Source: Phycisphaerales bacterium UBA7708 (GTDB lineage: Bacteria; Planctomycetota; Phycisphaerae; Sedimentisphaerales; Anaerohalosphaeraceae). Taken from it: a DNA stretch of 6,277 bases. Position 1 is the stretch's first letter. The number at the start of each line of letters is the position of its first letter. The position numbers and the translations under genes are program-made. The stretch covers positions 5,353 to 11,629 of the forward strand of contig DLFY01000191.1 of the NCBI GenBank assembly GCA_002482415.1. Direction: 5' to 3'. Positions 1-5,382 of the stretch are shown here, in pieces. The notes under the pieces were generated by a model, which had not been told where the DNA came from, did no database searches, and saw only the letters and a program-made list of their open reading frames with translations.

Positions 1-2568
1 CCAGTCGAAATTCGGCCCCCACGTCGCCGGCCATCGGTAACCCGGACGTGAATTAATAATCTTGACTTTCAGGATGCGAGCAGCCTCCTCGGTCAGTCCG
101 AGGCATGCAGCGGCATTGCTGTCATATCCCCAACCCACATCATTGTGGCTGCCTCGCAAAAGATAGGCATTGCGAGCCTCTTCCAGCATCGGTTTACCCA
201 GCCCATAAAGCCTGAAAGGCCAAATTGGGAACAGTTCCGGATTTTCTACATTAGACCGTTGCGGCTTATATTTCTGAGCCACTGCAATGCGTCTCAGGGT
301 ACGTCCCCCATGATCGACTGTTTCGAAGGGTATCACCGGGGCGGCTTGTTTCATGTGTTGAAAAAAGACTTTTTGCTGTTCTGTTAAAAGCACCGCCGGC
401 AAGGCACACAGACGGGCAGATGTCTCATTCAAACCGGCTACGGAGGGAGTATCATTAACGACATCATACCAGTACGTTTCCACAGCCTGAGTTGGGCTGA
501 GTATTATCCGACCTTGGGTGTCTTTCGGAAATCGGCTGTCAAAATAGCGCAGCACGGATTCCGCCATAGGCAGCAGTCTGGTTTTAAGAAAGAAATTGTC
601 CCGGGTATAATCATAATAATCCAGCATCAGAGATGTCAACTCCAGCCCCTGATTCCAGGCATACCGCCAATACATACATTGAATATCATTGGGTTCATGC
701 CCCGTCCGGTCCCATCCATAATCCCGGTTGGCATAAGTCCCCCAGACAGTCATGGTTTCGGCAAAGTAGCAGCCATCCGCCCCATGATAAAGCCTGGCCC
801 GTGCTTCAGCGAAGGGACGGATCGTTTCAAACATGTTAAACAAAGGATGCATCAGGTCAAAATCACCCGCCGCCAGCATGGCATGGTACGGTATTCGCAT
901 ATTTTGCCACCAATGGCAATCACCCCATCGGCGCCAATCCGGATTATCACCCTGCCCCAACAGGGAAGGTTCGACTGTAAAGATACTGCCGTTGAATTTA
1001 ATCGGATAAACGCCTCTGCCAGCACAAGCCTGCATATAGCGTTGAAGAGTATGAGCCTGGCCAACAGTCATTTGCATCGCATCTGTAGAAACTGTTTTGC
1101 CCCCCAGAAACAAGTCGTGGCTGCTGGTCCCTGTCGCTGACACTATGTCCATTGATTGGGCAATCCGTTTGCCGTCCAAAAAAAGACACATCAAACCGGA
1201 TTTGGCATCAAAAGTTCCCGCCGCATGATGCCATTGATCCGGCACAAGCACATCAGAAGGCCCCTGCAGTACGGCCGATCCTATGATCAACCGCAGCGAG
1301 CCGCCGGGATGGGTATCCAGTAAAAAACCGTCATCTCCTCCCACGGAAATCTTATCCAGAATGCGACCTGACGCCTTGGAATTCGGCTTAATCCAAGCCT
1401 CCAGAGACAGCCCTTCCTGACAATCCGGCAACGTTAGACTTTCTGTGGGAGTCCTCCCTGGGGTACCTGAGGACTGCTCTGCAGCCTCCCCTTCGCTTAA
1501 TGCTCTGCCAAAGATACGAATCTTACCAATGACTCCCGGGAACCGACTGCCGCCCTGGGCATCAACACCAATACGTACAGGGTGGTCATTGCGCGGAACT
1601 TCCAGCGTATGTTTGACATCACAGATTACCCAGGATCGCTCCCAAAAGGCCTGCCAGGCTTTTGCGGTTCGAGCCAGGGCAGCGGTTTCATCAGAGGCTT
1701 TCGAAGCTGTCTGGCTGGCCATCGCCAGCCAATCCTCAGCGGTGCGGGTCTGTTCGCACGGGCTGGCGATAACCAGAGAAAAACGGCTCGTTGGTTTGGC
1801 GGAAGTCAGGGTACACCTGTCAATCCTTTCAAATCCATCACCTGCAACCCATCCGCCAAAAGTCCGATGGAGCAACGGATCACGTAAGCTGCTGCGAATT
1901 GATTCAAGTGACTGAATCTTAACTGTCGCCTCAAACGCTGGAGAAGTCTCGTTGCGATGATACCACGCCAAAGCATTCGACAATCCTTCGACAAAAGTAT
2001 CTGGCTCCTGCCATAATTCAAACGGCGCCCCATCCAAAGTCCATGCTGTGCCGCCCCCGGGGACCTTTTGCCGCTCTTTTCGCCAGGTCTCCACGACGAC
2101 TTTCGCAGAAACCGGCTTGGTCGACTGACCAATGACATGAACCACTGGATACATTATATCGACAAAAATACATAGCTTAACTTGTGATTCCTGTGGGCCG
2201 GCCGTAATCTCACAAGTCCCGTCTTTGAGGTGCAGGACCTGACAAAAGGAATTTCTATCGACGAATGGATTGGGGGACAACGATATCCGGATTTTGCCCA
2301 CTTTGCATAACTGTGATATTTCACTGTAGGAATCGTTACGGCTCAGATAGAAATACAGGTCTCCATTCTCTTCAACCCAGAGATTGATGCCAAGTTCACC
2401 ATTGCCCAGGGGCATGGAGCCGGCTGCGTTGTGGCTGGGATTGTTCCAGACCACATTATAGGGATTAGTCCAATGTTCCTCTGCTGCAAATAAATTGCCG
2501 ACGGCTAAACACCATAATGCTGTATGGATCAGCCCGAAAAAATATCTCGCATTCAATACTGAAGTCAT
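1..2568 (-). CDS. Secreted DUF5703-type protein with inserted LamG-like domain and GH95-like helical region (partial, C-terminus outside window)
   Basis: The frame is open for 856 codons from ATG at 2568 to the left edge; I translated it throughout and saw no stop. Residues 1-29 look like a Sec signal peptide (hydrophobic stretch about 9-28, ending LFAA). Residues 33-315 match the DUF5703 N-terminal beta-sandwich as I know it, with 'YNVVWNNPS', 'GSMPLGNGELGINLWVEENG' and 'LSPNPF'. After 'FWERSW' (308-313) comes a jelly-roll insert (about 317-490) with 'LSLEAWIKP', 'DKISVGGDDGFLLDT', 'QWHHAAGTFD' and 'LFLDGKRIAQ'. From about 502 ('HTLQRYMQACAGRG', 'YPIKFNGSIFT', 'RRWGDCHWWQNMR', 'YWRYAWNQGLE') it resembles the (alpha/alpha)6 barrel of GH95-type enzymes. 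It ends at 'ATWGPNFDW'; by family habit about 100 more residues follow. Probable role: extracellular glycan hydrolysis with a carbohydrate-binding insert. Substrate and catalytic residues cannot be assigned. At roughly 50-55% GC by spot counts it is richer than the plus-strand genes. Confidence 0.85.
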   Translation of the reverse strand, partial: MTSVLNARYFFGLIHTALWCLAVGNLFAAEEHWTNPYNVVWNNPSHNAAGSMPLGNGELGINLWVEENGDLYFYLSRNDSYSEISQLCKVGKIRISLSPNPFVDRNSFCQVLHLKDGTCEITAGPQESQVKLCIFVDIMYPVVHVIGQSTKPVSAKVVVETWRKERQKVPGGGTAWTLDGAPFELWQEPDTFVEGLSNALAWYHRNETSPAFEATVKIQSLESIRSSLRDPLLHRTFGGWVAGDGFERIDRCTLTSAKPTSRFSLVIASPCEQTRTAEDWLAMASQTASKASDETAALARTAKAWQAFWERSWVICDVKHTLEVPRNDHPVRIGVDAQGGSRFPGVIGKIRIFGRALSEGEAAEQSSGTPGRTPTESLTLPDCQEGLSLEAWIKPNSKASGRILDKISVGGDDGFLLDTHPGGSLRLIIGSAVLQGPSDVLVPDQWHHAAGTFDAKSGLMCLFLDGKRIAQSMDIVSATGTSSHDLFLGGKTVSTDAMQMTVGQAHTLQRYMQACAGRGVYPIKFNGSIFTVEPSLLGQGDNPDWRRWGDCHWWQNMRIPYHAMLAAGDFDLMHPLFNMFETIRPFAEARARLYHGADGCYFAETMTVWGTYANRDYGWDRTGHEPNDIQCMYWRYAWNQGLELTSLMLDYYDYTRDNFFLKTRLLPMAESVLRYFDSRFPKDTQGRIILSPTQAVETYWYDVVNDTPSVAGLNETSARLCALPAVLLTEQQKVFFQHMKQAAPVIPFETVDHGGRTLRRIAVAQKYKPQRSNVENPELFPIWPFRLYGLGKPMLEEARNAYLLRGSHNDVGWGYDSNAAACLGLTEEAARILKVKIINSRPGYRWPATWGPNFDW

Positions 2569-2574
2569 TCCATA

Positions 2575-2579
2575 TCCCT
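2575..2579 (-). promoter_or_regulatory. Ribosome binding site of the DUF5703-type gene
   Basis: The minus strand reads AGGGA, then six bases, then ATG at 2568. The spacing is normal, and this ATG directly precedes a good signal peptide, which fixes the start. Confidence 0.6.
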
Positions 2580-2681
2580 ATTCGAATTTTCCATGATTGG
2601 AACTACAGGATTAAACATAACGTTAATTCAGAAACACAATCAACAGACTATCCTTAGAGCTTGGAAGAAAATACCAATCGT

Positions 2682-2701
2682 TTAATATTTCGAATTATTA
2701 A
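2682..2701. repeat. 20-bp near-perfect palindrome, candidate operator
   Basis: Two 10-base arms meet at the centre of TTCGAA; the left arm begins TTAATA and the right arm ends TATTAA. Nine of ten pairs are complementary; only 2688/2695 (T opposite T) fails. It lies 114-133 bases upstream of the DUF5703-type start and just downstream of the TATAAT at 2717-2712, where a repressor could sit. It is AT-rich, so chance is possible. Confidence 0.35.
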
Positions 2702-2883
2702 GATACCTAAAATTATATTGATCGAGGTGTTCAATATATTACATTTTCAGCAATTACAATGAACATTATCTCCACTTGAGTTATTAATCCTGCGTGCGCA
2801 TTGTCACCTTACACTGTCTATTATTGCGTCTCTGATATTGCGACAAAGTATATATATTTCATTTAGTATTTGACTTTTTTTCC

Positions 2884-2981
2884 TTAGCCAGCATCAGTCA
2901 GTTTCTTGTGCAGCAGATATTGAAGTTAGGCAAGGGCTTTCCAACTTTGGTAATTGAATCGCCAATAGGCATAATTCGGTA
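2884..2981 (-). pseudogene. Truncated and frameshifted remnant of an SGNH/GDSL hydrolase domain
   Basis: The C-terminus of the glycoside-hydrolase-like protein reads 'YRIMPIGDSIT' (2981 to 2949), which is block I of the SGNH hydrolase family, including the nucleophile serine. The open frame then gives 'PNFNICCTRN' and stops at 2898. Adding one base near 2920-2924 restores a family-like continuation, 'NFQYLLHKKLTDAG' (codons from 2925 down to 2887), typical of the helix after block I. That frame meets TAA at 2884-2886 and then reads 'GKKVKY' before another stop. The rest of the domain, including the block V Asp and His, is absent: only about 310 AT-rich bases remain before the next gene. It is either a decayed second domain or, less likely, an assembly error plus a true truncation. 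Confidence 0.6.
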
Positions 2982-4247
2982 TGTTTTGGGGCAAGAATCT
3001 CCCATACGCTCTTCAAAAATAGTGCTGGCTGCTGATTCTTTCTGATTTTGAACGTGCAATGATTTGTCATTACTCTGTGGAAGTTGATAAGCTGGGATTT
3101 TAAGAGGAATCTGCACATTATAACTGATACGTCCTTTGGGCTCATAGCCATCCGTAGCACCGAATAGGTAAATGGGAACCTCATTTTCGTCAAACAAAAG
3201 GAAGGGACGCTCCACCCTGCTCTCACTGAATGAATCATCCGATTTTTTAAAATATGTCCCCAATACCTTAGAATATTTTGCTGGCTTCCAATCCAGTCCG
3301 TCCAGAGACTGAAATAATGCGAGTCCGCCATTGGCTCCGCAGAAAGTACCTGTCACATCACGGACTATTGCATAGTATTTATTGCCATACCGCTGACTAT
3401 ACCAGATGAATGGATCTTCAGCGAGCATCCACTGTTTCGCATCGTTCTGATTACCGGATTCAAATATTCGTCCGGGAATCTTGATATAAGGGCCTTCAAT
3501 CCGGTCAGCTTTTGCAGCCCCAAAACGGACATTGCCCCCCATCAGTTTACCCTCGACAATTTGAACCGCTTTGTAAATCAGCAATACTCCCCCATCCGGC
3601 TGAATCGCAACCGCCGGATTGGTCACACAAAGAGAGTCAAAAGCACTTTTGTCCGGGCTGATATCCACGATGGGTGCATCAAATCGACTCCATGGACCAC
3701 CCGGATTTTCAGCTATTGCCAATCCGATACGTTGATTATTCCGATGACCTGCATAGGTGCCATCGCCATGATTACCCATATAATACAGATAATACTTTCC
3801 TTTTTTTCGCAAAATATAGGGATTATGGGTCACGTCTCCGTCCCAATATTTTTGTCCCGTTGCAGGATTTAATCCGCGTGCCGGCAAAGCTACATTGACA
3901 AATTGATATGGACCTTCGGGACAATCCGCTATCGCATAAGCAATTTCTGACCAGATCGCCCACCCTGGAGCAAATCCCTTACTCACAGGCCAGCGAGAAT
4001 AAAAAAGATGGTATCGACCATCGTCTCCTTGGACTGGAGCCCCGCACCAAACAAAATAACCATCCTGATGGAATCCATGGGTCATTGGCACTGGCTGTAC
4101 CATTTCCTCGAGATTTAATTCCGCTTTATCCTGCCCGGATGAATTCGTTGCCGCTTCATTAATCAGTCCCATCCCAGTCTGTGGAAACGAGATGAATACC
4201 CACAAGAAAATAATCAGTCCTGATACAGATATGTTTTTCTTTTTCAT
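2898..4247 (-). CDS. Exported five-bladed beta-propeller glycoside-hydrolase-like protein with truncated C-terminal SGNH domain
   Basis: 449 residues from ATG at 4247. I chose this start over an in-frame ATG ten codons upstream (4277) because AAAGGA lies five bases before it and the protein then begins 'MKKKNIS' plus a hydrophobic stretch (8-21), a clean signal peptide. There is no lipobox cysteine. Residues about 55-400 show repeated propeller blades: 'DGYFVWCGAPVQGDDGRYHLFYSRW' is split over 62-86, followed by 'SEIAYAIADCPEGPYQF' (100-116), 'YWDGDVTHNPYI' (134-145), 'GKYYLYYMG' (150-158), 'NPAVAIQPDGG' (210-220), 'AEDPFIWY' (276-283) and 'SRVERPFLLFDENEVPIYLFGATDG'. This resembles GH43/GH117-like propeller hydrolases often labelled 'glycoside hydrolase family protein' or 'sucrase'. 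Acidic residues at 62, 136/138 and 277/278 are candidate active-site positions (inference). A low-complexity linker (about 400-420) leads to 'GDSIT' (429-433), the start of an SGNH domain that is cut off. Likely role: periplasmic or extracellular glycan processing; substrate unknown. Confidence 0.82.
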   Translation of the reverse strand: MKKKNISVSGLIIFLWVFISFPQTGMGLINEAATNSSGQDKAELNLEEMVQPVPMTHGFHQDGYFVWCGAPVQGDDGRYHLFYSRWPVSKGFAPGWAIWSEIAYAIADCPEGPYQFVNVALPARGLNPATGQKYWDGDVTHNPYILRKKGKYYLYYMGNHGDGTYAGHRNNQRIGLAIAENPGGPWSRFDAPIVDISPDKSAFDSLCVTNPAVAIQPDGGVLLIYKAVQIVEGKLMGGNVRFGAAKADRIEGPYIKIPGRIFESGNQNDAKQWMLAEDPFIWYSQRYGNKYYAIVRDVTGTFCGANGGLALFQSLDGLDWKPAKYSKVLGTYFKKSDDSFSESRVERPFLLFDENEVPIYLFGATDGYEPKGRISYNVQIPLKIPAYQLPQSNDKSLHVQNQKESAASTIFEERMGDSCPKTYRIMPIGDSITKVGKPLPNFNICCTRN

Positions 4248-4252
4248 CTTTT

Positions 4253-4258
4253 TCCTTT
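4253..4258 (-). promoter_or_regulatory. Ribosome binding site of the glycoside-hydrolase-like gene
   Basis: The minus strand reads AAAGGA, five bases, then ATG at 4247. It favours the 449-residue start over the upstream ATG at 4277, which has no comparable purine-rich site. Confidence 0.65.
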
Positions 4259-4520
4259 GCCAAACTGTGAAGCCCAATGAATTTTCATCATGCCTTATAT
4301 GGGTTGCTTTACCTTAATTGTTTTAACAAAATCCGCATATTTCGTCTTATTTCTGGACTCAGTTTGACGTCTTATAATAAATCATCATTTTCCAGATATT
4401 ATCTTTATTTAAATATGGCCGAAGCTAAGAAAAAATGTAACTTTTTATATTTAATTTTTGTTAATCCATAATATTTGAGGTTTTTTATCCTCTTATGTCA
4501 ATAGTGCTAAGTAACAAAAC

Positions 4521-4547
4521 TTGTTTATTTAATGTGAAATAAAGCAA
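4521..4547. repeat. AT-rich inverted repeat
   Basis: TTGTTTATTT (4521-4530) pairs with AAATAAAGCAA (4537-4547) across a six-base loop, giving ten pairs with one bulged G at 4544. It is weak thermodynamically and its function is unknown. Confidence 0.3.
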
Positions 4548-4653
4548 CAAAAGTCTTTTAAGAGAACCGTGTTGATTTAGAAACAGGAGCATGATTATGT
4601 CAATACAACTATTTTGGGGTCAATAAAAGCACGTAATTACGATTCATTGAGAC

Positions 4654-4687
4654 TTTATTGTCATTCTAACAAAAAAAAGACAATAAA
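4654..4687. repeat. Inverted repeat overlapping the terminator-like hairpin
   Basis: TTTATTGTC (4654-4662) and GACAATAAA (4679-4687) form nine perfect pairs around a 16-base A-rich loop. Bases 4682-4687 are also used by the hairpin at 4682-4709, so the two structures cannot form together. This is the geometry of an antiterminator/terminator pair, though no ligand-binding fold or leader peptide is evident. Confidence 0.4.
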
Positions 4688-4709
4688 ACTGGCCTGCGGC
4701 CATTTTATT
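4682..4709. terminator. Terminator-like hairpin, possibly bidirectional
   Basis: AATAAAA, a bulged C, then TGGCC (4682-4694) pairs across a TGC loop with GGCCA and TTTTATT (4698-4709): twelve pairs with one bulge. The A-tract, short GC stem and T-tract arrangement is the same on both strands. It lies about 127 bases before the sigma gene. It could insulate the divergent units from read-through or act in a leader. The GC core is only five pairs, so it may be weak. Confidence 0.45.
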
Positions 4710-4821
4710 AAAGGTAGTCACATATATTAAAGATATGATTTTAATTATTTTTGAAGATTTATACCAATTTTTGCCCTTGGAGATATATGCAATGTGTCAA
4801 TAAGGCAATCAATATGTAGAC

Positions 4822-4828
4822 AAAGGTG
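4822..4828 (+). promoter_or_regulatory. Ribosome binding site of the ECF sigma gene
   Basis: AAAGGTG lies seven bases before ATG at 4836 but only one base before the in-frame ATG at 4830. The spacing supports 4836 as the start. Confidence 0.65.
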
Positions 4829-4835
4829 AATGCTG

Positions 4836-5378
4836 ATGTCCGAAAATAGCCAGATAAACGTCAACAAGAATGAAGTCCAAAACTTCTTGACTCTGCATTC
4901 TAAATATCAGCATCGAATTTATAGTTTCATCATGTCTTTTGTGGCCGATTGGAATGAAGCAGATGATATTTATCAGGAGACATTGAGTGTATTGTGGTCA
5001 AAGTTTAACTCCTTTTCTCCCGGTTCAGATTTTTTATCCTGGGCTTTTAAGATTGCTCATTTTCAAGTTTTGTCCCATTTGAAAAAGCAAAAGAGTCAAA
5101 AGAAGTATTTTTGTCAAGATGTTCTCGACAATCTGAAAGAAGTGGCTATCGCTTCGGCCGCCGATTCGGACCAATCGCTGAAGGCTCTTCGTATCTGCAT
5201 GAAAAAACTGACCGACCGCAACAGGCATTTACTCTCTATGCGATATGAAGAGGGCGCAACGGTTCAAAGCATTGCTCTGCGTCTTCAGCAGAGTGTCAAT
5301 ACGCTTTATAAAAAATATCAACAGATTCATGGCCAGCTTTTATTGTGTGTGCTTAAACAAATGAAGGGTGATTTTTAG
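4836..5378 (+). CDS. ECF-type sigma-70 family RNA polymerase sigma factor
   Basis: 180 residues, the usual ECF size with regions 2 and 4 only. Region 2 spans about 16-86: the core-binding helix carries 'EADDIYQETLSVLW' (41-54), the ECF form of the 'DA-D--Q-T' motif, followed by 'FLSWAFKIAHFQVLSHLKK' (66-84), which should contact the -10 element. Region 4 spans about 115-170: 'MKKLTDRNRHLLSMRYEEG' (122-140), then the helix-turn-helix 'TVQSIALRLQQSVNTLYKKY' (142-161), which should read the -35. It resembles the 'Rhodopirellula/Verrucomicrobium' ECF group common in Planctomycetota and Verrucomicrobiota (family knowledge). The ATG at 4836 is preferred to 4830 on ribosome-binding-site spacing. The stop lies 4 bases before the FecR-domain gene, so the two are very likely co-transcribed and functionally paired. 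Targets are unknown; the divergent carbohydrate genes are plausible ones. Confidence 0.9.
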   Translation: MSENSQINVNKNEVQNFLTLHSKYQHRIYSFIMSFVADWNEADDIYQETLSVLWSKFNSFSPGSDFLSWAFKIAHFQVLSHLKKQKSQKKYFCQDVLDNLKEVAIASAADSDQSLKALRICMKKLTDRNRHLLSMRYEEGATVQSIALRLQQSVNTLYKKYQQIHGQLLLCVLKQMKGDF

Positions 5379-5382
5379 AGCT

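Larger units (their letters stand above)
2569..2897. other. AT-rich intergenic spacer (329 bp)
   Basis: This lies between the stop of the glycoside-hydrolase-like gene and the start of the DUF5703-type gene, both on the minus strand. All three minus-strand frames are full of stops. It holds the ribosome binding site at 2575-2579, a 20-bp palindrome at 2682-2701, and a consensus-like TATAAT on the minus strand (2717 down to 2712) with no convincing -35 at the right distance. If that hexamer is used, transcription would start near 2705 and the leader would be about 137 nt. The length and possible promoter suggest the two genes are not a tightly coupled operon. I saw no clear terminator hairpin after the upstream gene. 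Confidence 0.6.
4497..4802 (+). repeat. Four dispersed GTCAATA words
   Basis: GTCAATA occurs at 4497-4503, 4599-4605, 4619-4625 and 4796-4802. The first two share the longer 11-mer TTATGTCAATA (4493-4503 and 4595-4605), 102 bases apart. They may be binding sites or tandem -35 elements on the minus strand. The region is AT-rich, so chance is not excluded. Confidence 0.3.
4248..4835. other. AT-rich divergent intergenic control region
   Basis: About 590 bases separate the divergently transcribed glycoside-hydrolase-like gene (leftward) and ECF sigma gene (rightward). No convincing coding frame is present. It contains AT-rich hairpins at 4521-4547 and 4654-4687, a terminator-like hairpin at 4682-4709, and four GTCAATA words. 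Three of these words create TTGACA on the minus strand (4501-4496, 4603-4598, 4800-4795), a consensus -35 hexamer for leftward transcription, but no strong -10 stands at 16-18 bases from any of them. I could not identify a clear promoter for the sigma gene. Confidence 0.6.

Noticed and set aside
145..2138. Several open frames of 63-208 codons on both strands, for example 514-1140 plus, 1445-1915 plus and 1806-2138 minus
   Set aside because: All overlap the continuous 856-codon minus-strand frame, which has clear domain signatures. The alternative translations lack recognisable motifs and ribosome binding sites.
1..2568. Possible frameshifts in the DUF5703-type gene, suggested by the many short overlapping frames
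   Set aside because: Codon-by-codon reading shows one unbroken frame. It has no stop inside the window, so the short frames are not fragments of it.
2894..3331. 145-codon minus-strand frame
   Set aside because: It overlaps the glycoside-hydrolase-like gene in another frame and its product is not family-like. It ends 'LTSISAAQETD', which is not the SGNH continuation; that lies in the third frame.
3561..4162. Plus-strand frames at 3561-3872, 3674-3898 and 3908-4162
   Set aside because: They are antisense shadows of the propeller protein with no motif or start signal.
4248..4277. Ten-residue N-terminal extension of the glycoside-hydrolase-like protein from ATG at 4277
   Set aside because: The ribosome binding site and signal peptide n-region both point to ATG at 4247.
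4277..4471. 64-codon plus-strand frame in the divergent region
   Set aside because: No ribosome binding site, AT-driven composition and no recognisable features.
4830..4835. ATG at 4830 as the sigma factor start
   Set aside because: It is only one base from the purine-rich AAAGGTG; ATG at 4836 has proper spacing.
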